Shown: positions 16,912-25,197 of the stretch, piece after piece
How the letters are laid out: each line of letters starts with the position of its first letter
Position numbering within the stretch: position 1 is the stretch's first letter
Assembly: GCA_002416125.1 (NCBI GenBank)
Contig: DIBU01000013.1
Coordinates: 237,899 to 301,898 of the forward strand
DNA: 64,000 nucleotides
Origin: Halieaceae bacterium UBA5044
GTDB taxonomy: Bacteria; Pseudomonadota; Gammaproteobacteria; Pseudomonadales; Halieaceae
Reading direction: 5' to 3'
Made by a program: the position numbers and the translations under genes
The notes under the pieces: model-generated
What the model saw: only the letters and a program-made list of their open reading frames with translations
What the model was told of the DNA's origin: nothing
The model's database searches: none

Positions 16912-18576
16912 ATGAGAACATCACGCAAACTTGCCCAACTGGAACGCCAGATGGCGAGTTGTTCATCGTACGAAGAGTGGCGTGAAGCCGCCATTGCCCA
17001 TGACGAGCTGTCCGGCAAGCGCCGCTGGCGTGAGGTGGACCAGACCACGCAGTACGATTACAGCCAGATTCGCCTGCGCCTCGACCGTCTGCGCAGCCTG
17101 CGTTCCCGGCACGACTATCAGGGCCTGCTGTTCACCCTGAACGAGGGCATCCACGGCAATATGGGCGGCATGGGCCGTAGCTCGCTCTACCAGAACGCCA
17201 AATTCGGCACGAAACACCTGATTGAGCAGTATATCGACGAGGTTGCGGACTCGCTGCGTTACCTCGCCGAACTGAAAAGTGACGATGTCACGCTGCAGCA
17301 AAAGCTCGACTTCTTTTACCGCGCCAATATCTGTTTTGGCCGTTCGGCCCTGATGTTGAGCGGCGGCGGCGTGTTGGGCTTCTATCATCTTGGCGTAGTC
17401 AAGACGCTGCTCGAGCAGGGCCTGTTGCCGCGGGTGATCTCCGGCTCCAGCGCCGGTTCACTGGTCGCGGGCGTGGTCGGGTCGCATACGGATGAAGAGC
17501 TGCGGCACTTTTTTGACCCCAGCAACGTGCATTTTGAGGCGGAGCGTGAAGCGAGTGTGTTCTCACGCATGTTTTTGGGTCGCAACCCGCAGATTGACGT
17601 GCGGGATCTGGAAAACATCGTCGCCCGGCTCATCCCGGAGATCACTTTCCAGGAAGCCTATGAAAAGACCGGGCGCCAGATCAGTATTACCGTTGCGCCC
17701 GCAGAGACCCATCAGCGCTCCAGGTTGCTGAATGCCATCACGTCGCCCAACGTCTACGTGCGTTCGGCGGTGATGGCGTCCTGTGCGGTACCGGGCGTGT
17801 TCCCGCCCGTGATGCTGATGGCGAAGAACGTGCACGGAGAGGCGCAGCCCTACCTGCCCACGCGCAAATGGGTGGACGGGTCCATTGCCGATGATCTGCC
17901 GGCAAAACGACTGTCGCGGCTATACAGCACCAACCACTATATCGTCAGTATGGTGAACCCGATTGCCACCCCGTTTTTGCGCGGCAATCGCAAGAGCAAT
18001 GGCCTGAGTGCCGCCCTCGGCAGTCTGGGCGTGGGTATCGGCCGGGAAGTGCTTAACTTCTACCGCGGCATGGTGCAGAAAAACGGTGACAACTGGCCGC
18101 GTTTCAACCTGTTGATGAACGGTATTCACTCACTGATCGATCAGGAGTACAGCGGCGACATCAATATTGTGCCCAGCTTCCGCTGGTACAACCCGGCGAA
18201 GATTCTTTCTCACCTGTCTGAAAAGGAATTGGTGGCACTGATGGAGGGGGGCGCGCACTCGGCATTCCCCAACATTGAGGCGATCCGCATCTGCACCAAG
18301 ATCAGCCGTACCATGGAAGAGATACTGAACCGCTTTGAATACGGTGATCTGCGGCCCGACAGTGGCCAGTACCGCCGACCGCGGGCGTCGCGGCGTCGGC
18401 CACCGCCGACGCGGGCGGATCGGGAAGCTCAGCGGGAACAATTCACGGCGCTGGAGGCTGCTGCCTCGAAGCCGCCTCGCAAGGCCGCCAAGGCGCGAGT
18501 CAAGTCGCGGCGCAAGAGCCCTTCAGCCCCCGGCAAGAAGGACGCGACGGGAGAGCCCGGGCGTGCGGTGGCATGA
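16912..18576 (+). CDS. Patatin-like phospholipase with DUF3336 domain
   Basis: A 554-residue protein. An N-terminal helical DUF3336-type region (about 10-130) precedes a patatin domain with oxyanion turn GGGVLG at 151-156, nucleophile elbow GSSAG with Ser180, and the dyad aspartate in WVDGSIADDLP. A lysine/arginine-rich tail (about 490-550) follows. This architecture is shared with eukaryotic triacylglycerol lipases TGL3/4/5 and SDP1 and with bacterial homologues. It likely releases fatty acids from neutral lipids or phospholipids. With WS/DGAT at 43.3-44.8 kb and acyl-CoA ligases nearby, a role in storage-lipid turnover fits, though this is inference. No signal peptide is seen. Confidence 0.85.
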   Translation: MRTSRKLAQLERQMASCSSYEEWREAAIAHDELSGKRRWREVDQTTQYDYSQIRLRLDRLRSLRSRHDYQGLLFTLNEGIHGNMGGMGRSSLYQNAKFGTKHLIEQYIDEVADSLRYLAELKSDDVTLQQKLDFFYRANICFGRSALMLSGGGVLGFYHLGVVKTLLEQGLLPRVISGSSAGSLVAGVVGSHTDEELRHFFDPSNVHFEAEREASVFSRMFLGRNPQIDVRDLENIVARLIPEITFQEAYEKTGRQISITVAPAETHQRSRLLNAITSPNVYVRSAVMASCAVPGVFPPVMLMAKNVHGEAQPYLPTRKWVDGSIADDLPAKRLSRLYSTNHYIVSMVNPIATPFLRGNRKSNGLSAALGSLGVGIGREVLNFYRGMVQKNGDNWPRFNLLMNGIHSLIDQEYSGDINIVPSFRWYNPAKILSHLSEKELVALMEGGAHSAFPNIEAIRICTKISRTMEEILNRFEYGDLRPDSGQYRRPRASRRRPPPTRADREAQREQFTALEAAASKPPRKAAKARVKSRRKSPSAPGKKDATGEPGRAVA

Positions 18577-18603
18577 TCCGGCCGCCCTGATGCGGGCCGC
18601 CGC

Positions 18604-18849
18604 ATGAAACCCCTGGATTTCTCCCGGGAACAGAAAGAGCGTATGGCGGCGAAGGTCAAGCGCTACCTTAACGAGGAACTGCAGCAGGACATCGGCAGTT
18701 TCGATGCCGAGTTTCTGGTGGATTTCCTCGCTGAGGAGTTGGGACCGTATTTCTACAATCGCGGTCTGTCTGACGCCATGAGCCTGTTTACCGAAAAGAT
18801 GGGCGAACTCGATTATCAGGTACAGGAGCTTGCCCAGGCCGAAGACTGA
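18604..18849 (+). CDS. DUF2164 family small protein
   Basis: An 81-residue protein, MKPLDFSREQKERMAAKVKRYLNEELQQDIG..., acidic and predicted all-helical. The segments FSREQKERMAAKVKRYLNEEL and IGSFDAEFLVDFLAEELGPYFYNRGL match DUF2164, a family of conserved small proteins of unknown role in Proteobacteria. It follows the patatin gene by 27 bases on the same strand and ends only four bases from the stop of the convergent flavin reductase gene. No catalytic motif is evident. Confidence 0.82.
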   Translation: MKPLDFSREQKERMAAKVKRYLNEELQQDIGSFDAEFLVDFLAEELGPYFYNRGLSDAMSLFTEKMGELDYQVQELAQAED

Positions 18850-18853
18850 AACC

Positions 18854-19486
18854 TCAGTCGATGGCTCGCGGCGGCAGATCCGGTTTGGCGTAGGCCATGC
18901 GTCGCAGGCGTTGGGTGCTGTAGTAACTGTCCAATCCGCTGAGTGCGACGGTGCCTGCCGCGCTGATGTCTACGGAACCGTCGTCGGCAACGCAGTCATC
19001 AGGCACCTCCACCAGCACCACCTCCCCGATCAGCAGGTGCGTATCATTGATGCGCAGGTGCTGATGTTCCCGCAGCTGCAGGGCCATGCGCACGCTGGCC
19101 TCCTGCACAAAGGGCGCGGCAAACCCCTCCATCCAGTGCTCGCTCAGCCCCGTCGCTGCAAATTCCGATTGTTCTCGCGGATAGCGCGCCGCCGTCTGGT
19201 GTGCTGCCTCGATGAAGTGCTGCGCAACGTGGTTGATCGTGTAGCAGCGGGTGTCGAGGATGTTTTCCAGCGTGTGGCGTTCGACCGGGCTGGGTCGCAT
19301 GATCATCGCCAGCAAGGGCGGATGAGAGCCGAGGTGCACGACCGAACTGATAATGGCGAGATTGCTGCTGCCAGCAGCGTCAGCGGTGCCCACCAGATTG
19401 GCCGGCTTGAAGCCGCTGAGCGAATTGATCAGGGCGGCGCGGTAGCGCGACGCCATGGTTGCGATGTCGTTTGCGGTGAAGCGCAT
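18854..19486 (-). CDS. Flavin reductase-like (FMN-binding split-barrel) protein
   Basis: The 210-residue product contains SGFKPANLVGTADAAGSSNLAIISSVVHLGSHPPLLAMIMRPSP, then ENILDTRCYTINHV, then HLLIGEVVLVEVPDD. This is the pattern of the flavin-reductase-like/DIM6 FMN-binding split barrel. It probably binds FMN and may transfer electrons from NAD(P)H to a partner oxygenase; the HsaA-like monooxygenase at 61.4 kb would need such a partner, but the genes are far apart and a link is speculative. It reads away from, and sits ten bases upstream of, the DCC-family gene on the same strand order (19496-19834 precedes it in transcription). Confidence 0.75.
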   Translation of the reverse strand: MRFTANDIATMASRYRAALINSLSGFKPANLVGTADAAGSSNLAIISSVVHLGSHPPLLAMIMRPSPVERHTLENILDTRCYTINHVAQHFIEAAHQTAARYPREQSEFAATGLSEHWMEGFAAPFVQEASVRMALQLREHQHLRINDTHLLIGEVVLVEVPDDCVADDGSVDISAAGTVALSGLDSYYSTQRLRRMAYAKPDLPPRAID

Positions 19487-19495
19487 GTGAACGTC

Positions 19496-19834
19496 CTAGT
19501 CGGGGTACAGGCGCCGGTAGCGGCGCTCTGCCCAGAAGCGGTAGATACTGTCGGCCAGTGGGCGAATCAGCGGCCAGCGCAGCCAGCGCCACAAGGGCCC
19601 CAGCCGGGTATGTTGCCAGGCCATGACATTGGCATCGATACCTGTCAGCAATTCACCGCTGGCTGTCTTCAGGTGCAGGGTTCTCAGCAGTGTCTCCCGG
19701 TCTGGAAGCCCATCTTCCTCGGCCAGGTTGTGGATGTCCTTGAGCTGGAGCTCGGCATCGCACAACTGCCCAAGTTTCGCCATTTCCCGGTTGCACAGCG
19801 GGCACTGGCCATCGTAGTAGAGCGTGTCAGGCAT
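19496..19834 (-). CDS. DCC-family (DUF393) thiol-disulfide-like protein
   Basis: A 112-residue protein starting MPDTLYYDGQCPLCNREMAKL. The DxxCPxC motif (YDGQCPLC) is the signature of the DUF393/DCC family, thioredoxin-fold-like proteins presumed to act as thiol-disulfide oxidoreductases. The C-terminal half (MAWQHTRLGPLWRWLRWPLIRPLADSIYRFWAERR) is the usual family continuation. A GTG nine bases upstream is an alternative start. It is transcribed just before the flavin-reductase-like gene with a ten-base gap. The substrate is unknown. Confidence 0.8.
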   Translation of the reverse strand: MPDTLYYDGQCPLCNREMAKLGQLCDAELQLKDIHNLAEEDGLPDRETLLRTLHLKTASGELLTGIDANVMAWQHTRLGPLWRWLRWPLIRPLADSIYRFWAERRYRRLYPD

Positions 19835-19935
19835 GCAGGGCACTCAGCGGGTTGAAAGCGTATGCCGGACAATACGCAGGTTTGGCGCCGCTGGATGCCT
19901 CGACACCGAGGCGCCAGCGCGCGGCACGGCTTAGC

Positions 19936-20955
19936 CTAGTGGATCAGGTCGACGGCCAGCTGTGACAGCGGTTCCACCAGGTTGCCCCTGGCGTCTGCTT
20001 CCTGACTGGAGGCGGTGCCTATCAGCGCCCGCTTCTTGATGCCCTGTACAATCGCAGCCAGGCGGAACAGCGAGAATACGAGGTAGAAATTCCAGTTCTC
20101 GATGCCTGCACGTCCGGTGCGCTCGCAGTAGCGTGCAATGTACTCCTCATCGCTGGGTATCCCCAGTGCCGCACGGTCCACACCGCCCAGGCCTTTCATT
20201 GCGCTGTCGCGGGGCAGCATCCAGGCCATGCACTGGTTGGCGAGATCGGCCAGGGGGTGGCCCAGGGTGGAGAGCTCCCAGTCCAGCAGGGCGATGACGC
20301 GCGGCTCAGTCGCGTGGAACATCATGTTGTCCAGCCGGTAGTCGCCGTGCACCAGGCTCACGGTGCCGTCATCCTCCGGCATGTTCGCAGACAGCCAGGT
20401 TATCAGGGTCTCCATGTTGGGCACGGTTCCGGTTTCCGAGGCGCGGTACTGGCGGGTCCAGCGTGCCAGTTGACGTTCAAAGTAGTTGCCCGGCTTGCCG
20501 TAGTCGGAGAGTCCTACGGCATCCACATCCACTGAGTGCAGGGCTGCCATGGTCTTGTTCATGGCATCGTAGAATGCACCGCGCTCTTCATTGCTGCCAG
20601 CCTCCGGGAGCAGCGGGTCCCAGAGGATGCGGCCCTCCATGAACTCCATGACGTAGAACATGGAGCCGATGACGGATTCGTCCTCACAGAGTACGTGGGT
20701 TCGGGGTACCGGCACGTCGGTATCCTGCAGTGCGCGGATCACACGAAACTCGCGGTCGACCGCGTGCGCAGACGGCAGCAACTCACCCGGGGGCTTGCGG
20801 CGCAACACGTAGGAGCGGCCGTCGGCGGTCAGTTTGAACGTGGGGTTCGACTGTCCGCCAGGGAACTTCTCCGCAGTCAGGCCATGCTGCATCCCGGGCA
20901 GGTAATCGGCCAGGTAAGCGGCGAGGCGTTTGGTGTCGAGTTGCTGCGAGCTCAT
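19936..20955 (-). CDS. Phosphotransferase/APH-family kinase, ACAD10-N-terminal-like
   Basis: A 339-residue protein starting MSSQQLDTKRLAAYLADYLPG with an AGGGAA box before the ATG. It has the aminoglycoside-phosphotransferase/choline-kinase fold: GGQSNPTFKLTADGRSYVLRRKPPG (nucleotide lysine), MFYVMEFMEGRI (hinge), Brenner catalytic motif LVHGDYRLDNMMFH, and metal-binding ALLDWELSTLGHPLADLA. These match the kinase portion of mammalian ACAD10/ACAD11, which phosphorylates 4-hydroxyacyl-CoAs, and bacterial homologues commonly found with acyl-CoA dehydrogenases. Divergent from an acyl-CoA synthetase gene (21136), so a role in acyl-CoA catabolism is likely. Drug resistance is not implied. Confidence 0.8.
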   Translation of the reverse strand: MSSQQLDTKRLAAYLADYLPGMQHGLTAEKFPGGQSNPTFKLTADGRSYVLRRKPPGELLPSAHAVDREFRVIRALQDTDVPVPRTHVLCEDESVIGSMFYVMEFMEGRILWDPLLPEAGSNEERGAFYDAMNKTMAALHSVDVDAVGLSDYGKPGNYFERQLARWTRQYRASETGTVPNMETLITWLSANMPEDDGTVSLVHGDYRLDNMMFHATEPRVIALLDWELSTLGHPLADLANQCMAWMLPRDSAMKGLGGVDRAALGIPSDEEYIARYCERTGRAGIENWNFYLVFSLFRLAAIVQGIKKRALIGTASSQEADARGNLVEPLSQLAVDLIH

Positions 20956-21135
20956 GATATTCCCTGTCGTCATCGGTTAACGGGCTAGTCTGGCGAGGGG
21001 TAGCAGACGCTACAATGACACGGGGCGACAAAAATCTTGACCCGCGCCGACACTCGGCCGGGAGCGTTGAGCGGGCGTTCCCGTCCGGGTATGCTGCTGG
21101 CTCCTCCCGCAAACAAGTCTAACAGAGGTTTACGC

Positions 21136-22836
21136 GTGTACGAGCATTTGAAGCAGGCATGGCAACAGTTGACAGCCCCCGGGCAGCCGTTTGAAGTCGA
21201 AACCGTGACGGTTCGTGGGGTGCCAATCCGCAATTATCGGCACGCGCCGCCCTCGCTGCGGGAAATCTGGTTGAGCACCGCAGGTCATGCGGACCGGGAG
21301 TATCTGGTATACGGCGGCGAGCGCTGCACCTACAGCGAAGCACACACGTTCACCGCGAGCATCGCACGCTGGATGCACGATGCCGGGGTGCGCCCGGGTG
21401 ATCGTGTGGCGATTGCCATGCGCAATTTTCCCGAGTGGATGCTCGCCTACTGGGCCGTGACCTCGATGGGAGCCGTGGTCGTTGGCATGAATGCCTGGTG
21501 GGTTGCGCAGGAAATGGCCTATGCGCTGGAAGACTCGGCGCCGACGCTGCTCATCTGTGACCGTGAGCGGCTGCAGCGCTTTTCCGAAATCCGTGAGCAC
21601 TTCCCCGCGCTCAACGTGGTTGCCGTGCGTCTGCAGGATGAGGCGCCGGACTGGGCCACCGACTGGACGGAGTTGGTCAATGCGGCACCGGACATGCCCG
21701 CCGTCAGCATCGATCCGGACGATGACGCCTGTATTTTCTACACCTCCGGTACCACCGGACGACCAAAGGGGGCACGCCTGACGCACCGGGGCTGTGTCGC
21801 CAATGTCATGAATGTGGCATTTATCAATACGGTACAGCCCATGGCGGCTGCGTTGGCCAGTGGCAAGCCGCCGCCGGCGCCCGGCTCCGCGCCCGCGCCC
21901 AATGCCCTGCTGGCGACACCGCTGTTTCACGTGACCGCGAATAACTGTGTTGCCCATGCCACCACGCTGGCTGGCGGCAAGCTGGTACACATGTACAAGT
22001 GGGATGCGGCCGAGGCGCTGCGCCTGATTGAAGCGGAGGCCATAAGCAGCTTCACCGGGGTGCCGATGATGGCCCGAGAAATCCTGATGCACCCGGATTT
22101 TGCCCGTCGGGACACCTCGTCACTGCTGGTGCTGGGCGGCGGAGGCGCAGCGTTGCAGCCTGATCTGGTGGAAAAAATACAGACCCGGTCGCGCGCCGCC
22201 CGGCCCAATACCGGCTACGGCATGACGGAAACCTCCGGCATCATCGCTGCGGTTTCCGCGGATTTCTTTGTCGACAAGCCAGCCAGTGTCGGGCCAGCCA
22301 TGCCTACCCTGGAGGTCAAGTGCGTAGGGCCCTCCGGTGAGGACCTGGGTGTCAATGCCATTGGCGAGCTGTGGGTGCGCGGCGCGCCGGTGATCAAGGG
22401 GTATCTGAACCGGCCGGACGCGACAGCGGAGACGATCACTGAGGGTTGGCTGCATACCGGCGACATCGCCCGGATTGATGAAGCCGGCTTTATTTTTCTG
22501 GTCGACCGCGCCAAGGATATGGTGCTGCGAGGCGGCGAAAACGTCTACTGTGCGGAAGTTGAAAACGCCCTCTTTGCGCACGATGCCGTGGCGGAGTGTG
22601 TGGTGTTTGCCGTCGCCGATGAACGACTCGGCGAGGAGGTGGGCGCTGCCGTGCATCTACACCCGGGTGCGGTGCTCGACGCCACGCAGCTGCGTGCCCA
22701 CTGCGCCGGTCAGCTCGCTGCGTTCAAGGTTCCCCGCCATATCTGGTTCCTGGCGGAGCCGCTGCCGAGAAACGCCAGTGGCAAGTTTCTCAAGCGGGAG
22801 CTCCGCGAGACACTGCGCGTGGAGGACGCGCAGTGA
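21136..22836 (+). CDS. Acyl-CoA synthetase (AMP-forming), class I adenylate-forming
   Basis: From GTG 21136, with GAGG eight bases upstream, the product has 566 residues; the frame is open for 33 more codons but these lack family character. It shows CIFYTSGTTGRPKGARLTH (ATP loop), NTGYGMTETSG, ELWVRGAPVIKGYLNRPDATAE, GWLHTGDIARIDEAGFIFLVDRAKDMVLRGGENVYCAEVE and the catalytic lysine in PRNASGKFLKREL. It should make acyl-CoA or aryl-CoA via an acyl-adenylate. A Pro/Ala-rich loop (about 235-250) inside the N-domain is unusual but present in some family members. Together with the divergent ACAD10-like kinase it forms a small acyl-CoA unit. Confidence 0.88.
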   Translation: MYEHLKQAWQQLTAPGQPFEVETVTVRGVPIRNYRHAPPSLREIWLSTAGHADREYLVYGGERCTYSEAHTFTASIARWMHDAGVRPGDRVAIAMRNFPEWMLAYWAVTSMGAVVVGMNAWWVAQEMAYALEDSAPTLLICDRERLQRFSEIREHFPALNVVAVRLQDEAPDWATDWTELVNAAPDMPAVSIDPDDDACIFYTSGTTGRPKGARLTHRGCVANVMNVAFINTVQPMAAALASGKPPPAPGSAPAPNALLATPLFHVTANNCVAHATTLAGGKLVHMYKWDAAEALRLIEAEAISSFTGVPMMAREILMHPDFARRDTSSLLVLGGGGAALQPDLVEKIQTRSRAARPNTGYGMTETSGIIAAVSADFFVDKPASVGPAMPTLEVKCVGPSGEDLGVNAIGELWVRGAPVIKGYLNRPDATAETITEGWLHTGDIARIDEAGFIFLVDRAKDMVLRGGENVYCAEVENALFAHDAVAECVVFAVADERLGEEVGAAVHLHPGAVLDATQLRAHCAGQLAAFKVPRHIWFLAEPLPRNASGKFLKRELRETLRVEDAQ

Positions 22837-23610
22837 TCAGCTTTCCACAAAGGCGCGCTCGATCACGTAGTGCGCCGCCTTGCCGTGGCGCGATTCGTGG
22901 AAGCCCCGTGCATTGAGCAGCGTCCCCATGTCTTTCAGCATGCTCGGGCTACCACACAGCATGAAGCGGTCGTGTTCCGGGTCAATGTCCTGCAGGCCCA
23001 CATCCGCGGGTAATTTGCCATTCCCCAGCAGGTCGGTCAGGCGCCCGGTATTGCGGTAGGGTTCCCGGGTCACGGTAGGGTAGTAGGTCAGCTTGCTGCG
23101 AATCTCCTCGCCGAGGTACTCGTGTTCGGGCAACCCCCGGGTGATGGTGTCCTGGTAGGCGAGTTCGCTGGCGTTGCGACAGCCGTGGGCCAGAACGACG
23201 CGCTCAAAACGCTCGTAAATGGCAGGGTCCTTGATGATGCTGAGAAAAGGGGCCAGCCCTGTGCCGGTACCCAGCAGGTACAGGTTACGCCCGGGAAGGA
23301 GGTTGTCGAGTACCAGCGTTCCCGTCGCCTTGCTGTTGACCAGCAGTTCGTCGCCGACACGGATGTTCTGCAGGTGCGAGGTGAGTGGACCATCTGCGAC
23401 CTTGATACTGAAGAACTCCAACTGGTCTTCATAGTTGGCGCTGGCCATGCTGTAGGCCCGCAGCAGGGGGCGCCCCTCCCGCTCCAGCCCAATCATGGTG
23501 AAGTGGCCGTTCTCGAAGCGGAACCCCGGGTTGCGCGTGGTCTTGAAGCTGAACAGGCGGTCCGTCCAGTGGTGTACATCGGTGACCCGTTCCCGCAGTA
23601 GCGTGGCCAT
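22837..23610 (-). CDS. fpr: Ferredoxin/flavodoxin--NADP+ reductase
   Basis: A 257-residue protein from ATG 23610, with GGAGA upstream. The FAD site is LLRAYSMASANYED; the NADP site begins YLLGTGTGLAPFLSI; DRFMLCGSPSMLKDMGTLL holds the CGxP motif; and the C-terminus ends RAFVES, as in bacterial plant-type FNRs of the Azotobacter/Pseudomonas kind. It moves electrons between NADPH and ferredoxin or flavodoxin and helps in oxidative-stress defence and Fe-S work. The divergent LysR gene 114 bases away corresponds to FinR of Pseudomonas putida, which controls fpr. The start I chose is 12 codons inside the longest frame and carries the ribosome-binding site. Confidence 0.93.
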   Translation of the reverse strand: MATLLRERVTDVHHWTDRLFSFKTTRNPGFRFENGHFTMIGLEREGRPLLRAYSMASANYEDQLEFFSIKVADGPLTSHLQNIRVGDELLVNSKATGTLVLDNLLPGRNLYLLGTGTGLAPFLSIIKDPAIYERFERVVLAHGCRNASELAYQDTITRGLPEHEYLGEEIRSKLTYYPTVTREPYRNTGRLTDLLGNGKLPADVGLQDIDPEHDRFMLCGSPSMLKDMGTLLNARGFHESRHGKAAHYVIERAFVES

Positions 23611-23670
23611 TGCTGATCTCCTGCCCGTGTTGACGTGATGGCGCAACTGTAGGCGGCATTTGTATATTGG

Positions 23671-23715
23671 TAAAACGAGTTTTATGAATATAATATATCG
23701 GTTTTAAAGATATAT
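23671..23715. promoter_or_regulatory. Divergent fpr/LysR control region with two inverted repeats
   Basis: The AT-rich centre of the divergent gap holds a perfect inverted repeat TAAAACGAGTTTTA at 23671-23684 and a second one, ATATATC at 23693-23699 facing GATATAT at 23709-23715. Both are symmetrical and unusual in a GC-rich genome. LysR regulators typically bind a T-N11-A dyad near their own promoter and the divergent target, so one or both are candidate operators for the adjacent regulator. Binding is inferred. Confidence 0.55.
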
Positions 23716-23724
23716 GGGCGCTGC

Positions 23725-24609
23725 ATGCGTTACACCCTGAGGCAGCTGGAGGTCTTTGTGGCCACGGCACAGCATGAAAACATCAGCCGCGCGGCCTCGG
23801 CACTGGCGATGTCCCAGTCCGCAGCCAGTGGTTCACTGCGCGAGTTCGAGCAGCAATTTGATGTGCAGTTGTTTGACCGGGTGGGCAAGCGGCTGCGCCT
23901 GAGCGAATTGGGCCGCCAGCTGCGTCCGGCGGCCGAGGAACTGCTGGCGCGCGCGGGGGCGCTGGAGCAGGCGCTGTCAGGCGAGGAGGTCAGCGGTCGC
24001 TTGCAGGTGGGGGCCACGCTCACCATTGGCAACTACCTCGCAGTACCGATGATCGCCGCCTTCCGCGCCCGCTATCCAGCGGCCGACGTGGCGCTCAGCG
24101 TTGCGAACACCGCAGCGATCGCCGACAGGGTGGCACACTATGCGCTGGATATCGGCCTGGTAGAAGGGGAACTGAGTCACCCTGACCTGAGCTGTGAACC
24201 CTGGCAGATGGATGAACTGACCGTGTTCGCCGCTCCCGGCCACCCGCTGGCGCGAAAACAGGCGCTATCGGATGACGACCTGCTGGGGCTGGACTGGATC
24301 GTGCGCGAGCCCGGTTCAGGTACCCGACAAACCTTCGACCGCGCCATGCACGGTATTTTGCCCGCGCTGCGCATTGTCCTGGAACTGCAGCATACCGAGG
24401 CTATCAAGCGCGCTGTGGAAGCGGGTCTCGGGGTGGGGTGCCTGTCGCGAATCAGTCTGGTGGAGGCCTTTGCCCGGGGTTCACTGGTTCCCTTACGCGT
24501 CCCCGGACGTGATTTCACGCGGCGCCTGCATATCGTTCTGCACCGCCAGAAGTTTCACACTGCCGCCCTGCGCCAGTGGCTGGCACTGTGCCATGAACAG
24601 GCGCAGTGA
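23725..24609 (+). CDS. finR: LysR-family regulator, FinR-like
   Basis: A 294-residue LysR protein. The N-terminal winged helix is MRYTLRQLEVFVATAQHENISRAASALAMSQSAASGSLREFEQQFDVQLFDRVGKRLRLSELG. An inducer-binding domain (LQVGATLTIGNYLAVPMIAAFRARYP onward) follows. The position, divergent from fpr, is that of FinR in Pseudomonas, which activates fpr under superoxide stress or sulphite conditions. The symbol is assigned from position and family, not from a sequence search. The stop overlaps a possible GTG of the next gene, sprT, by four bases. CysB-like or other LysR roles cannot be excluded. Confidence 0.8.
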   Translation: MRYTLRQLEVFVATAQHENISRAASALAMSQSAASGSLREFEQQFDVQLFDRVGKRLRLSELGRQLRPAAEELLARAGALEQALSGEEVSGRLQVGATLTIGNYLAVPMIAAFRARYPAADVALSVANTAAIADRVAHYALDIGLVEGELSHPDLSCEPWQMDELTVFAAPGHPLARKQALSDDDLLGLDWIVREPGSGTRQTFDRAMHGILPALRIVLELQHTEAIKRAVEAGLGVGCLSRISLVEAFARGSLVPLRVPGRDFTRRLHIVLHRQKFHTAALRQWLALCHEQAQ

Positions 24610-24641
24610 ACAGCCGCCGCGAAGGCAGGTACACTAGGTGC

Positions 24642-25190
24642 ATGTTGAACGCCGATAACAACGGGCAGGTGCCCATTGAGCCGATTGACGCGGTGCAGCG
24701 CGGGCAGGTGGTCCAGGCAACGCAGCGCTGGGTAGACCAGGCCGCGCTGCTGCTGCAGCGTTCTCTGCCGCAGCCTGTGGTCCTCTTCGACCTGCGTGGC
24801 AGCACGGCTGGCATGTTCCGTGTACAGCGCGGGCTGTGCAGCATCCGCTACAACCCGTGGATCTTTGCCAGGCATTTTCAGGAGAACCTGCAACACACCG
24901 TGCCTCATGAGGTCGCTCATTACGCGGTGCATGTGCACTACCCGAACCGGCGCCTGAAACCACATGGACCACAGTGGCGGCGCATGATGCAGCTCTTCGG
25001 CGTGCCGCCGAAGGTGACCTTCGACCTGGCGCTGGACGGGGTGCCGATGCGCCGCCAGCAGCGCCATCCCTACCACTGCGGCTGTCGTGAGCACGCGGTC
25101 TCGACGGTGCGCCACAACCGCATGCGCGAGGGGCGCGCCCGCTATTTGTGCCGCTATTGCAAGGGTTTGCTGATACCGGTTGGCCAGTAG
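24642..25190 (+). CDS. sprT: SprT-family zinc metalloprotease-like protein
   Basis: A 182-residue protein from ATG 24642. The zinc-binding HEVAHY motif has His89, Glu90 and His93. A C-terminal pair of zinc-ribbon-like cysteines appears in YHCGCREH and YLCRYCKGLL. This is the SprT layout (SPRTN/SprT family), an uncharacterised bacterial relative of the DNA-protein crosslink protease Spartan. In bacteria the role is not settled. An in-frame GTG at 24606, overlapping the LysR stop, would add 12 residues lacking family character; coupling through it remains possible. The next gene on the other strand ends eight bases away. Confidence 0.87.
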   Translation: MLNADNNGQVPIEPIDAVQRGQVVQATQRWVDQAALLLQRSLPQPVVLFDLRGSTAGMFRVQRGLCSIRYNPWIFARHFQENLQHTVPHEVAHYAVHVHYPNRRLKPHGPQWRRMMQLFGVPPKVTFDLALDGVPMRRQQRHPYHCGCREHAVSTVRHNRMREGRARYLCRYCKGLLIPVGQ

Positions 25191-25197
25191 CGCCGCA

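Noticed and set aside
19936..20955. Aminoglycoside-resistance kinase
   Set aside because: It has the general kinase fold, but the surrounding sequence matches the ACAD10-type kinase and the gene lies among acyl-CoA genes.
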